Assembly: GCF_963259705.1 (NCBI RefSeq)
Contig: NC_081851.1
Coordinates: forward strand, 9,639,645-9,703,644
Source of the DNA: Myotis daubentonii
Lineage: Eukaryota; Chordata; Mammalia; Chiroptera; Vespertilionidae
Direction of reading: 5' to 3'
Length of the DNA stretch: 64,000 bases
In this document: positions 24,215 through 36,695 of the stretch, piece by piece
Numbering within the stretch: the first letter of the stretch is position 1
Layout: each line of letters opens with the position of its first letter
Translations under genes and position numbers: made by a program
The notes under the pieces: model-generated
Database searches by the model: none
The model's input: only the letters and a program-made list of their open reading frames with translations
Told to the model about the DNA's origin: nothing

Positions 24215-24780
24215 GTTATGAATTAAGGGAGTTTAATCAAAGTATTTCTAATGTACAGCATAATGATAATACATGGGGGAAGTACTATTTAAGAGATAAT
24301 GATGGCTTCAGAAGATCACTGTTGTAATGTTTAGTGCATATGCCTTCAGCATTGAATTTGTTGTTGTTCTGAATATGCTTAATGGATCACTGAAAAGCTG
24401 CCTAATGCGGGATTGTTTGATGGGGCTGACAGAGCTGGAATTAGCCCATTGCTGTTTACTGCATACAGCCATTAAGATTAATTGCTGCCAGATAATTTTG
24501 ACTGTTTTTATCTTCTGGAAAAAGTGTCACTAATGGATTTATAAATTGGTTCACTATTACTAATAGTAAGGCCAGTGTAACAGGATAGAATGTCAGCTAA
24601 TTGTAAAGATAAAGGTAAAAAAAGTATGAAGTGCTCTCTGGCTGCTAGTTTTAGGGGTACTGTTATCTCATAGCAGACCCACTGATGGATGGTGCTCATT
24701 AGGCTGCGCCTGGGCTTTGGGTGGAACCTAATAGATACTAATAAAGTCTTATTTGATGTCCCATTAAAAAGCTCAATTCT
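24215..24780. other. Strong candidate conserved non-coding element
   Basis: Simple-repeat-free and transposon-free sequence of about 560 bp, dense in homeodomain cores (GGAATTAGCCC, GCCATTAAGATTAATTGC, ATGGATTTATAAATTGG, CACTAATGG) with no sustained ORF. GGTTCACTATTACTAATAGT contains a small palindrome. The texture resembles known long vertebrate enhancers near developmental transcription-factor genes. This is inference; alignment is needed to confirm. Confidence 0.5.
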
Positions 24781-27700
24781 TTCTGTACATTAACGCGTGT
24801 TGTTTATCACATCTTTGATGACTAAAACCCAAATTCCAGTGTGTTCCAAAACCAAGCTTTGGCACATCTTTATACCTATGTTCGCTTTTATATGTGGGAA
24901 ATACATGCAAATGCACTAGAGAAATATTAACAAACTTCATACATTTGCAATGAATCCACACTTCGGGCTTTGTTACATCATGCCTAGGCAAGATCCGAGA
25001 AGTGGCGGGCTGCCATTCTAGCTGCTGTTTAGGGATCGCTTGTAACTGGGCACAGTTTCGAACATAAAGATAATTTAGCTGAGCTGTGATTAGAAAAAAA
25101 TTCACACACCTCAGTCTTTACAGATTATAGGATTAAAACGTTCTAAGCATCTTTTTAGGTGAATGGATATAATTATTGTTAAGTGTTGTGATTCTAGTAG
25201 CCCATCCGTGGAGTAGTCAGTCATCACGGTGGAAAAGCCACCACAGCTTCCCGCACTAAATTGTGGAAGTTGTTGAACACATCAGTTCTAAGTTTTGCCA
25301 GTTTGCCGTAATCTATGAGAGAATTCCTTCTGCCTCGAGTTTCAAATGTATCCTTTATTTCTAAGAGTGCTACAAATCAATGGAAAAAATGTCAACCAGA
25401 CTGACAGACACTGGTTATTTAATCATGAAGGAGAAACCAATAATTCTTGAGTAGCAAAGTCGTTCTTCCTCAAAAATGGATAGCATACATTATGAAGTAT
25501 TTCTTTTGTGAAGTCAAAATATATTTATATCTTTGAACTACTTTTTTATATTGCATTTAGAAGTTTTGCATTGAAAAATGTCTGTACTCTTGAAGTGTAT
25601 ATAACAGACTATACAACGGGCTGTTATTGTATGGTGTTGGTGGAAGAGAAAGGAGAAAAAAACTCCATATATTCTAAGTAATATTCTGTATGGAGTAAAA
25701 GTTAATGCAAGGTTTAAGAAAGCCATTCTGCTGTCTTTTACCATCTTTCTGTAAGCGAGGTGAGGTCAGATGCTGCATTGCGCAAGTTTTTTCTCTTTTA
25801 TATTTTCAGTATTTAGCTGCGGTATAACGTTTAACTCAGAGCAGCATGTGCAGGCCTCAACCAAGAGGAGTGTGCGCTGTGCAGCGAGCTGCCCGTCCTC
25901 GGGCGGAGTGCGCCTGGGTGGGGGAGGAAGGCATCGACCAGCAGGACCCGAGGCCTGGGCGCTGCACAGCCGGCTCAGGGGCAGCGTGGACGTAGGAAAG
26001 CACCAGACGCCATCAGTGGCCCGTGGGCGCACACAGAGTGCCCTGTGAGTTGTAGGTGGTCTTATATCCTGCCGACATGTGAAGACGTTTTCCACAGAAG
26101 AAAATCAATGTCATTTTCTGGTCAGCTCGCCCCTCCCCCAGTGGGAAATCCCAGGAGCCTCTCTGCCAACGCGGTGCGTCCTCGGAGCTGGTGAGATGGG
26201 GCAGTCCACTGTGGGTACAGACTTGAAAACGGCCTGTCTTGAGCTTCCCCCACCTCCCCTCTCCTTCAGCACCAAGGAAGCCTTGGCTGGGGCCACCTTT
26301 TCAAAAATAACAACAAGGAAGCCCCCAGCGTAAACCCGAATATTTGCTCACTATTAGGTGCTTAACATCTGTTGGTTGGAGAAATGATACTCAGGTGAGA
26401 AACCAAGAAAACCTAGTATTTCAAGTGTGTTTCTCTCCCCATGCCATGGAAATCGAGAATGGCCAGCTAAGAGCTAGAGCAGAGCGAAGGCCGTGACCAG
26501 GGAGGAAGGGACGTGCTTCTGAGATGACAGGCACCGCAGGGACAGGTGGCGCCTTCCCTCAATCTGAAGGTTGGGAAAATGCCGCTTACTTTTAGCACCA
26601 AGCAAATCCCAGAGTTTAAAGCCGTCCATACATTTGTTCAAGTTGGCAACAGAGGAACACTGCACCAGCAGGTACTTAGACGGTTCACAATGTGGAGATT
26701 GAGCAAGAATCCTGACACTGTGGGCTCCCAATCGCTGCCGCTGGCAAGTCGCTGTACTTGCAGCATCCCCCTGACATCTGCTTCATTACAATAATTTCCA
26801 GCCGTTGGACCTCTGTCTGCGCGAGCACTGGGAAACAGACGCGTGTTACTAATTTGAGTCTCTCTCTCCGCTCTCTCTCCACTTCGAATTTTATGCTTGT
26901 TGATGAGTTTGAGGTCTGCAGCTTTCTACCCATATGAGCAGGCACACTCTCACCAGATCCGTGCACACCAGCATGAGGAAAGGAAGCCCCAGAAGGTGTC
27001 CCTCTGCCTCTGTCAGCGTTTAGCATCAACTGAGTGGTAAAGACTTTTTCTCTATTAAGAACTGGGCTCAGACGAAAAGCCTCATTTCCTATGAGTCTGT
27101 GTAGAGGTCGTCTGAAGTCTCTCCCAGGTGAGGTTATTCACTGATTTAAAATGTTAGTTAGTGTGAACCTGGATTTGAAACTGTACCCTACCAGATTGCC
27201 CCAGGCAAAGAACAGGTGCTCTGAAATTGGCTTGTAGTAAGACATGACTGAACAATAATTTGCCTGGAATATCTCACCTGTAAGTGAGACTGCCCTTGCT
27301 GTCTATTGGTTTTGACAATATTTTCATAGGGAGATTTCTTGGTAGGAGTGAGTCTGATATACCTAACGGACTGGGACTCCTCATACCTGCTTATGGAGTC
27401 CCTCACTTCCATTCACTCTATGCTTTGTCTCCGATTGCCAGTCAATGTGATTGGTCATTCAGATGATCTTGAATATCTATAGCCATTGTAATCTACTAAC
27501 ATATATTCACTAATGTCAGAGATCTGTGCATGTGATTCCTGAACTTATTACAGTAACAAGTTTCTCCAATGCTACTGGGCATATTCTTCGTGTCTCCTTT
27601 TCCAGACTATTGACTCAGTTTAAGATTACATCCTCTGCTCTTTTGCTTTTATTGCATTTGCCCTGCAAAGTTCATTCCCTCACATTGTGGGATGTCTGGA

Positions 27701-29654
27701 GACAGTGGGATATTCCAAGACTGGAATGTTTGATGCTCTTTCTTTAACATGATTCACTCTTTCTTTGATCTGTGGAACTTCCTAGCATCTTGCCACGGTT
27801 ATTGGGGTCCAGGGATAGCATGTTGGAGCCTGCTTAAGTATTAATTGTCTGGTGTTGAATGATTTTTCTCTCCACCACATTCAAGCTGCTACCTCTGCAG
27901 TATGGTATGCAGTGCCTCACTGCACCACTGAAGAAAGAAATTGTAAATTAAGTAGGTTTTGAAATTGCCCATTGAACTCACATCATTAAATAATTTTATG
28001 AGAAATTCATAAGCAGAGACAAGTAAGAGGATTAAAAGGCTATAAATTATGTCCGTGGGGTAGGGAGGCATATACACTTATTTTGCCCTTTGTTCTGGCC
28101 ACAAAGCACACAGCCAGACATGGCTCTGCCCAAGGCTTAACAATAAGTACCTGAAGGAAGCATGACCCCTGAGTGCCCTCAAAGGGGGAATCATTGCCAC
28201 GGCACTTAACTCACCTCTGGGCCTGATACTCAGTTGAGAAACCAAGGAAACCTAGCGTCACCCTGCCATCACTCATGTTACACCAGGGAGGCAGTGAGGT
28301 GTCCTTCCTTCCTGCTTACCCTCTCCGCCCTGAGACTGCCCTCCTCCATTCCCTTCCGTCCAGCAGCGTGGAAGCAGGGAAGGAACAATGCTTATCTTGC
28401 GCAGAAGGCATTTTCCTGTCACCCACCCCAAAATGCTAAGAAAGTTCTACTCACACCTGGTCACTGGTCCTTTTCTCTCCCATTATTCGTATTTATTTAT
28501 CCTATTTTTTTAGCAAGCGTTCATCCAAGTCCTCCAAGTTTCTCTGTTTCCACCTGGGCCGAAACTTTATGAAAGCAAAGGCAGTTCTATTTTCAACCCA
28601 CTGCAATTCAGTAAAGAGTAAAAAAATCAGGCAAGGCCCAAAAGCAGTGCTCTGGTTACCCAAGGCTATGTATCAAATCACTCCACAATGTAGTCATTTA
28701 GAGAAACAACAATTACTGTATTGTCCCTCCCAGGGTCTGTGGGTCAGGAATGAGAGGAGGGCTAATTCCGGTACATGGTCTCAGTGGTTCTTCCTCAGCG
28801 TCTTTCATGCAGTTGCTGAAGATGTAACAGCAATGGACTTCCTGGGCATCGTTTTCTCTTGCACAGTCTTGGGGGGCCTCTCTACGGGTCTCCCTTAGCT
28901 GCCCAGTTGGGCTTCCTCACACCATGGCTGTCTCTGAACAGGAGGACGAGTTACATGACAACTGAAGACCTAAAGACTGAGGAGTCCAACAGCAAGACAA
29001 AAGCCATGATGAATTTTCTGACCCAGGCTTGGGAGTCACACAGCATCACTTCCAATGCACTCTCCTAGGGATAGGTGAGTCCTCTGCTTACCCACACGCC
29101 AGAAGAGGGGACTCTGCTTCCTATGGGGAGCATGAGAAGGTTCCAGAAGACACTGGGTTTGGGACATAATGCTGCAGCTATTCTCTACTGCATCAATTCA
29201 GCACTTTTATAGATTATCTTTATAAAACATTGGTTCTTGTGTCTTCTTCAGCCCATGTGCTTTCTCCCTCTGACTTCTATATATTCTTACTTACCAAGGA
29301 GGTTCTATTGAGCTTAAATATCCACTGATAGTCTTCCAGAAATGAGTCTAGTAGAAAATGTAATAACCCCCCCTCATCTCAACTGTCATACCTCACCCAA
29401 CACACACCCTAATGAAAATCACTTCTGTTAACATTTTATAAGTTTCCTCTTTGTTCCACATTTTCAGAATTATGTGTTCATGCTTTTCCTCTCCTCTAAC
29501 ATCCAATTTGTTATTTCTGCTATGTCTCTATAAGCTAACTAAATTCAAGTAATTAATACAAACTTATCATGACTGCACTAAACTATTTTCTCCATAAATT
29601 TTTCTTCTTTATCCACTTCTCAAAGAAGGCTGCAATGAGAAAGAATGCTTCCAT
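24781..29654. other. Unique sequence with one short dispersed duplication
   Basis: No gene seen. A CpG-richer patch lies at 25860-26045. A 32-bp word (TGATACTCAG...) appears at 26385-26416 and 28224-28255 with two mismatches. The stretch 28640-29080 (GGTCTGTGGGTCAGGAATG, CACCATGGCTGTCTCTG) has the feel of an old LTR or DNA-transposon relic but is too diverged to classify. Confidence 0.4.
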
Positions 29655-30455
29655 TCCTGTACACCCACGTTCATAGTAGCATTATTCACAAGAGCCAAAA
29701 GATGGAAGCAAACCAGGTGTCTGTCTACATATCCTATATAATAAAAGGCTAATATGCAAATAGACTGAACAGCGGGATGAACGGTTAGTATGATGCTCCC
29801 TGACCACCAGGGGGCAGATGCTCAACACAGGAGCTGCCCCCTCGTGGTCAGTGACCACTTAGCTAGAAGTCCTGAGCCAGGCTCATGGCTGGCGAGCACA
29901 GCGGTGGTGGCGGGAGCCTCTCCTGCCTCCACAGCAGTGAGACATTCCCCAAGGGCTCCCAGACTGCAAGAGGGCACAGGCCAGGCTGAGGGACCCCCTC
30001 GAGTGCACAAATTTCATGCACCAGGCCTCTAGTCAATAGATAAAAAAAAACAAACCTGTGGTATATACACACAATGAAATATCATTCAGACTTTAAAAAG
30101 AAGAAAATTCTGACACATGCTACAAACTGCATGAAACTTGGAGACATTATGGTAAGTGAAATAAGCTAGTCACAGAAAGACAAATGCTACATGGATCCAC
30201 TTGCATGAGATAGTAACATAGTCAAATTCATAGAGACAGAAGTTAGACTAGGGGTTGCCAGGACTTTAGATGGAAGAAATTGGGGCTTGTTGGATGGGTA
30301 CAGAGTTTTGGCTTTGCAAGATGAAAAGAGTTCTGGGGTTGGATGGTGGTGAAAGTTGCACAACAACATGAATGTGATTAACACTATTGAACTATACACT
30401 TAAAAATAATTAAAATGGTAGATTTTATGTTAGGTATAATCCAACACAATTTAAA
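29655..30455 (+). mobile_element. Old L1 3' end (ORF2 C-terminus and 3' UTR), host of a Helitron
   Basis: TCATAGTAGCATTATTCACA, AATGAAATATCATTCAGAC, ATTATGGTAAGTGAAATAAG and the 3'-UTR landmark GGGTACAGAGTTTTGGC follow old L1 consensus order to about 30455. A Helitron at 29732-30032 splits it. Confidence 0.85.
29732..30032 (+). mobile_element. HeliBat-type non-autonomous Helitron
   Basis: Starts TCCTATATAATAAAAGGC after an A and ends GGCCTCTAG before a T, so it sits in an A|T site with no target duplication. Internal blocks GACCACCAGGGGGCAGATGC and GGAGCTGCCCCCTCGTGGTC form an inverted pair. The subterminal hairpin is GTGCACAAATTTCATGCAC. Confidence 0.92.
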
Positions 30456-31628
30456 TCTTTTTAAAGAGTTGTTCAATTCCTTTCAATTTTTCTGTATAAG
30501 ATTTGTAAATCATATCCTAATCACAGCTTCTGCTCCTGGGATAATCCACTAAGGCCTGTCAACTCTCTTTTCAGGTACCATTTTGCTAAAAGTTATCGAT
30601 CATAAAAGCAGAGCCCATCTATTTAATAAAAACGTTTTTGAAATGAAATGGGTGACTTTTAACACCTTTAGATAAGGATGTGAATGCATGTGATTTACTC
30701 AGAATTAATCAAAGATGAACTGGTCGGATAGTGGGAAGTGACAAAAGTTAATGCAGGGTGTACCTGTGAGTGGGAGGATGCTATAAGTATTTGAGCTCAG
30801 ATCTGCTGGGGATCTCTGAGAATCTGTGTAGAATATGCTTCAGAGCTGCTACCTTTTATTCTTCTGGTCCTTCCTGTTGATGCTGATACCTAGTGAGTCT
30901 AGTTCTCTGCTCTTCCAACACATATGTAGACAATCCCTTCATTAGTACCTCCTACTGAAATACCTAGAATGGGATCAACAGAGTTAGTGCCAGTTCCTTC
31001 TGCACAAGAGATGCCGATCATAATATCATCAACCCACTGCATCAAGGACAGTTTCTGTCTCCCTCCACACATCATATAATATGAGAAAATTATTTATTTA
31101 ATCTGATTCACTTATTTAATCTGCTGTTATGGGGTTTTATTTTACCTCTAAAAAATCTAAAAGGTCATCTTTAAAAAGTTAGTCTAAAATTCATACTTTA
31201 TTTAATAATTTCTCTCTGCTTATTTATTATTTATTTGTTTATTTTTAGCATCAAGTATTATTGACATTCAGTTCATTCATTGGACAAGCATTTGTTTCCC
31301 ATGTGTCACAAATCACCCATCATGGAGCCTAGAGCAAGTGAGATAGACATCTAACCAGTTCATTTCTGCTTCCACTTCCCTTTGAAACAAACTAAATTGC
31401 TGTGTTCATATAACACCTCACTCTCTTGTTCCCAGAGCATGTTCTTCAAAGGTGAGTCACTGGCATACAAGAGCCAACCTAAGCCACACAAACACATTTA
31501 AGTTGATATCACACTAACACTCCATTGACCAATGCAAGTCATTGCCCTGACCACACCCAACACAAGTGGGGCTGAAAGGTATTTCTGCCTACAGTGGGAT
31601 GGGAAAAAGAGTGATAAAAAATAATTCT
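30456..31628. other. Unassigned sequence
   Basis: AT-rich, no gene. 30670-31100 may be a diverged LTR-type relic, but I cannot name it. Confidence 0.35.
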
Positions 31629-31823
31629 CCCCCCACTGACATGGCTCAGTGGTTGAGCGTCGACCTATGAACCAGGAGGTCACGGTTTGATTCCTGGTCA
31701 GGGCACATGCCCAGGTTGTGGGCTCGATCCCCAGTGTGGGGTGTGCAGGAGGCAGCTGATCAATGGTTCTCTCTCATCACTGATGTTTCTATTTCTCTCT
31801 CCCTTCCTCTCTGAAATCAATAA

Positions 31824-31870
<47 letters not shown>
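31629..31870 (+). mobile_element. Ves SINE with (TA)n tail
   Basis: Head CACTGACATGGCTCAGTGG, B-box-like GGTTTGATTCC, GTGCAGGAGGCAGCTGATC, then TCTCTC and AATCAATAAATATATAT. The tail is expanded as (TA)n from 31823 to 31868. It abuts the 5' end of MER5A. Confidence 0.92.
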
Positions 31871-31871
<1 letters not shown>

Positions 31872-32059
31872 GTAATAATTGTCAAACTTTAACAACCATC
31901 AGAATACCCTGAAAGGCTTGATAAACCTGATTGTAGGACACTATCCCTAGAGTTTGTGCTTTGGTTGCTTTGCTGTGGGGCCTGATAATTTGCTTTTCTA
32001 ACAAATTCCTGGGTGATGCTGATGCTACTCTTCTAAGGACTACACTTTGAGAACCATTG
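31871..32059 (+). mobile_element. MER5A-type hAT MITE
   Basis: GTCAAACTTTAACAACCATC, GGGGCCTGATAATTTGC, TTCTAACAAATTCCTGGGTG, GATGCTGATGCTACTC and the right end CACTTTGAGAACCATTG follow the MER5A consensus closely over its full length. Confidence 0.85.
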
Positions 32060-32067
32060 GTCTACAT

Positions 32068-32275
32068 CAGGGGTCCTCACACTACGGCCCGCAGGCCACA
32101 TGCAAATACAAATATTGTATTTGTTCCCATTTTATTTGTTTTTTTACTTCAAAATAAGACATATGCAGTGTGCATAGGAATTTGTTCATAGTTTTCTTTT
32201 AAACTATAGTCCGGCCCTCCAACGGTCTGAGGGACAGTGAACTGGCCCCCTGTTTAAAAAGTTTGAGGACTCCTG
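32068..32275 (+). mobile_element. Non-autonomous hAT element with perfect 8-bp target duplication
   Basis: The left end is CAGGGGTCCTCACAC and the reverse complement of the right end is CAGGAGTCCTCAAAC, a clear terminal inverted repeat. GTCTACAT flanks it at 32060-32067 and 32276-32283, the hAT signature length. The body has CTACGGCCCGCAGGCCAC, and GTCCGGCCCTCC near the right end. No transposase. Confidence 0.93.
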
Positions 32276-32283
32276 GTCTACAT

Positions 32284-32895
32284 GCTCAAGTAGGCACGGG
32301 AGAGGCCATGCAGCACCGAGGAGGAAGCAGGGAACAGGAGACTGTGAATTGCAGAGGAATGAAAAACAAAAATGATTGAAGCCTTATGAATAGTAGTATC
32401 TGTGAGAAAACATGAAAGGATCTTGATTTAATTAGCCTACAGAAAGGCAACTAAAAGAGAAACTAATAACTGTCAGCAAGTGTTCATTGGGATATTAGCA
32501 GCTGTTTTTCTGGGGACAGGGAAAGGGTGGCAATGAGCCCGCAGAGCAAGTAGAGCCTACCTGCAAGGCTGGAGGCATGGCATGTCCACTAAGCGTCTTA
32601 GGGAAACAGGCCGTTTAAATTCCTTTCTATAATGATTTGACTTTGGTTTTACACAGAGAATTAGAATTGTTTCTGAGGGTCATTTCTGATACCAGGATGA
32701 GAGAAACAATGAGGAAGAAGGTATAGGTAGAGACCCTGAGGAGAGAATGCCTCCATCATTTGTAAGTGCATTCAGATATGCCACCGATAGATGTTTTTCA
32801 TAAAAACAAACATTTCCTGACTGTGCTGTCACCCCCATTGTAGGATGAACCTCACCCCCTCAGGAAGACGGCCTCTGGGGGAGACTGAAAGCCGT
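32284..32895. other. Unique sequence, no gene seen
   Basis: Mixed-composition sequence with stops in all frames and no recognisable repeat. Confidence 0.4.
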
Positions 32896-33080
32896 ATAGT
32901 GACGGAAGCCAGAAGACCTGGCTGTGGATCTGCATTCCTCCATGTTTTTGTTGGTTGGCCAATTACCTTTATTTCTGAGCTTCGGGTTTCTTGTTGGTAA
33001 AATGGGGATAATAATATAACAACTCTAGGATGTCGCAAGGATCCGAAGAGCTAGTAAATGAGAAACTGCTCTGCAATCCA
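32896..33080 (+). mobile_element. MIR SINE fragment
   Basis: TTATTTCTGAGCTTCGGGTTTC, then TGGTAAAATGGGGATAATAA and TAGGATGTCGCAAGGATCC match the MIR core and downstream region. Confidence 0.75.
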
Positions 33081-34150
33081 TGATGGGCTATGGGGATGCT
33101 GATTTTGTGGCGACCTGAGGAACAGTGGGGGCTGCCATCACAGGTTGCTGAACATCTGCAGTTGGAATTTCAAGCCCTAGGAAGAGGAATGTTTATTGTT
33201 TAGGACTTCAGATGATGAAAGTTCTGTTCATTGGATTCTCAGTTATGAACATCACTTAGTGAAAAGTGCTTTTCTTGTCTTATTTCATGATTTTCTCTTT
33301 GACTTCATTCGCATTTCAGTCCTTCCTCCTCCAACCACAACATATCCTTGATATGTGTAAATCTTTGAAATAGATGATTTTTAATTTATGTTTGCATGAT
33401 ATTGTGTTTTAGATATCACTCTGCATTTTAGTAACGTGTGTGTGTTTCAGTCTACCCATTTAATGTCATCTAGTAACTACTATACCAGTAATTCTTTTTT
33501 TAACTATATACTTGACATAGGTAATACACTTTTTACTTTGCCAATTAAGGACATAACAAATGTCTTTCACCTCCCCTTCTTAATAGTTCATCAAAAAAGA
33601 TATTTTAATGCCGAAAAGTTCTCAAGGATAGACTCTCAAGCTAAAGGTTAGCATGTATGTTAAATACATCTAGATTATCTAGATTTGGGGTGAACTCACC
33701 CATTGCCTTTGTGTGTGGACCAGTGTGGCTTTATGACAGGCTACAAATGGGCCCAGAGCTGGCGTCATGGGCGTGGCACCTGTACACCTAGAAGGTTCCT
33801 GGGCATGGTTTAATGTTCTGCTTTCAGTGTATTTAAGTTCTTAATAATTTTTGAACAAGAGGCCCTGCATTTTCCATTGGGCCAGAGAAACATGGAAGTA
33901 AAAGTACATTCTTAAAAGTGTGTATTAACTTATGTGAATTCCTCAATCTTCCAGTCCTTTTAGGACACAGGGATGATGAATGAGCGGCTTATAGGAAAGA
34001 AGCCCTTTGGCCATCCATTAGGATAGCTTTGCATCCCCTCCGTGATGAGATTATATAGATGGTTCTTCCGGTTCCTTTCAGGCCAGTGAGTTTTGCTTTA
34101 GAAAACGTGATTGATGTGGCTGTGTCTCCATGCGCACACCATTAGTCTGT
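33081..34150. other. Unique sequence, no gene seen
   Basis: AT-rich sequence with only chance ORFs of about 70 codons. Confidence 0.4.
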
Positions 34151-34224
34151 GGCAGGTAAGCTCAGATGGTCGGAGCTTTGTGCTAATGAGGCAAAGGTTA
34201 GAGGTTCAGTACCTATGGGGGCCA
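34151..34224 (+). pseudogene. tRNA-Ile(AAT)-like pseudogene
   Basis: GGTAAGCTCAGATGGTCGGA aligns with the D-arm/A-box region of a mammalian tRNA-Ile. TGCTAATGA gives a seven-base anticodon loop with AAT. GGTTCAGTACC is a damaged B box where GGTTCGATCC is expected, and the 3' end GGGGGCCA pairs only partly with the 5' GGCAGGT. The length of 74 nt is right. There is no SINE body after it, so it is a solitary tRNA relic or retro-pseudogene rather than a Ves copy. Probably not transcribed. Confidence 0.6.
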
Positions 34225-34728
34225 CTTAGCTTTTGTATCATTCATGTCCCCAGACTACTCCCAATACCGGCCACCTGTCTTGAAAATGTATGTCTACAGT
34301 CAGGAGGAGGAGCCATGTAAAGGGGCTGGATAAATTGCTAAAAATATATTGTGACTCTTGTAAATCAAACCTTCTATAAGTTCCTGGGGTTTGAGAAGGA
34401 AATACCATTTTAAAAAAGGGCAAGCATAATACTCAAGAATGCATGGTCTGTGAATTTTGTGAATAACTTGTTTTTATACCCTTGGAAAAATATGTAATCA
34501 AATGAGAATATGTTATACAAAACAGTGGTGAGGTGCCCTTCTCTTTAAGTAAACTAACTATAAATATTTACTTGCATATAGAAGAGTGAACATTCACTTT
34601 GTAGAAAACTCGTCTTACAAAAAGCAACCACAGATGTTCGTGAATTATTTAATTGGCAAATCCTCCATTAAATGTTACTGAAATAATAGTGGAGTTGAAA
34701 CAAAACATTTTGGTCTCTTCTTTTGGTG

Positions 34729-34784
<56 letters not shown>
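34729..34784. repeat. (GT)n microsatellite
   Basis: About 27 uninterrupted GT units. Confidence 0.95.
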
Positions 34785-34786
<2 letters not shown>

Positions 34787-35079
34787 ATAGAGCAAAGCAT
34801 ATGTCTGACCCAAACCATTCTTATTTGCTTTGGGTAAAGGCACAAAACAGAGGTTAGGAAACAATCTACAGGGCCTCCCTGACCCACAGACTTTCCTTTT
34901 CCTGGAGCCAAGTGGTGTTGCAGTTCCCTCACAGCTGTCATACCTGCCCCGCCCCATTCCCATGGCCACCACTTCAGTTTGAACCCTGGTCATTTCCTCA
35001 TTGGATCCTAGAGCACACAGCTAATTAGCCTTGTCATCCCCAACACTGCGGGTGAGCTATGAGGGTGAGCTCCATGGTC

Positions 35080-35240
35080 TGGCTGATGGGTTCAGACACT
35101 AAATTCGCCGTTTACCAGCTATGTGACTCTTAGTCTTTGCCTCAGTTTTTCTCATTTGAAAATTGGGAATAATGATAACTGGCTCATGGAATATTGTCAT
35201 AAATGAGTTAATTTATCAAATGTTTTTTAACAATTTCTTG
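35080..35240 (+). mobile_element. MIR SINE fragment
   Basis: ACCAGCTATGTGACTCTTAG, GCCTCAGTTTTTCTCATTTG and AAATTGGGAATAATGATAAC are in MIR order. Confidence 0.8.
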
Positions 35241-35324
35241 AAATACAGTTGAACTAAATCAATGTTAAATGCTATTATTATTACCATTAGTCATAATCAT
35301 CATTTATTTTCCTATAGAATGGAC

Positions 35325-35530
35325 CTGTAGGCAGACTGTTTAGGTTTAAATCCTACTGTAAGACTTCCTGATTAAGTTGCCTTGGACAAGCTCCCGGCCC
35401 TCGAACTAGGTTTCCTCATCAGCAAAAAAAAAGTTTACCCAAGTGGAATTAATCACAGTATCTGCTTCACAGGGTTTGGTGAGGGTGACACTAGATACTG
35501 CAGTAAAGTGCGCAGGACACTGCTTGGCAC
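35325..35530 (+). mobile_element. MIR SINE fragment
   Basis: GTTTAGGTTTAAATCCTACT, TTGCCTTGGACAAGCTCC, GGTTTCCTCATCAGC and GTGCGCAGGACACTGCTTGG follow the MIR layout. Confidence 0.75.
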
Positions 35531-35534
35531 TTTT

Positions 35535-35725
35535 TAAATTTTAAATATTTTTTTATTTTTCAATTATAGTTGATACACAATATTACTAGTATGCTTGTTT
35601 TAGATATACAACCCAGTGTTTAGACATTTATATAACTTACAAAGTGATCATCCTGATAAACCTGGTACTGATCTGACACCATACATAGTTATTACAATGT
35701 TATTTACTGTCTTCCCTATGCCAGG
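35535..35725 (-). mobile_element. L1 3'-end fragment, antisense
   Basis: TTTCAATTATAGTTGATACA, TTTAGACATTTATATAACTT and ACCATACATAGTTATTACAA are the complement of an old L1 3' terminus. Confidence 0.75.
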
Positions 35726-36579
35726 CTTTACACATTAAATGTTGACAAATGTGGACAAGTACATAATGGCTGAATCATTAATAAAAGAGCAACATATTTC
35801 CCTCCCCTGCTTAAAACCGTGTCATAGGTCCTCATCAAATATAGCCATTAAATGACCATCACATAGCAGCTCTATACATCCAAATATTGGTGTGAAACGT
35901 CAACAATATGGCAAACCCAGGTTACAAGAAGAGATCCCTTCCAAATAGAAGTTTGTAAATATGTTGAAAGAAGATGTAAGTTCTAATGCTTAGGGAAATG
36001 CTAAAGAGCAAAAGTAACTTTCCAAGAATTAAAAACTGTGAGCTCCTGCAAAGCTAGAGAAGACTCTAGAGTTTGGGACCAAGGCATTAACAACCACACT
36101 GGGACAGGTGGAAAAACCTCTCACCTGCACAAGCTGGAATAAATTATTTTTTAAAGCCCAGAGTTGTGAAAGGCTACGTAGTCCATGAGAAAAAGAATTA
36201 AAAACTCCATTCACCAATCTAGAGAAATATCAATGCAACTTGCCATCTGTCTTCAGTTATAAGAGAGAAAAGATCACCTGCAAAACTTTAAAATCACAGG
36301 CGTATGACATGAGTGTACATGAGATCCAAATGTATATTACTTCCTCATGCAATGGGAGCCACAACCTAAGAAAATTTCATCTCTTATATGAAATACCAAA
36401 AAATATGAAGGGAATAAAAGAAAAACTGCTTTGTAGGGATAATTATACAACCCCAAGGGCAAAAGAAATCCACAGAGACCCCATCAAAGCACACACACAG
36501 GGAAAAAATACTACTACACATATAGAATTAGGACCCAAATAACTCAACAATAAGAAATAGATTAAAAAATAAGTGTGAA
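35726..36579. other. Unassigned sequence upstream of the L1 stack
   Basis: A-rich on this strand, with a 100-codon ORF at 36240-36542 that has no recognisable domain. It may be a diverged retroelement portion. Confidence 0.35.
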
Positions 36580-36695
36580 TGGAATGAATAAAGAATTTTA
36601 AAAGATATATATTATAAAAAATAAAAAAATGAATTCAGAAAAGTAGTAGGATACAAAATAAATATCCAGAAATCAGTTGTATTTTTATAGACCAA

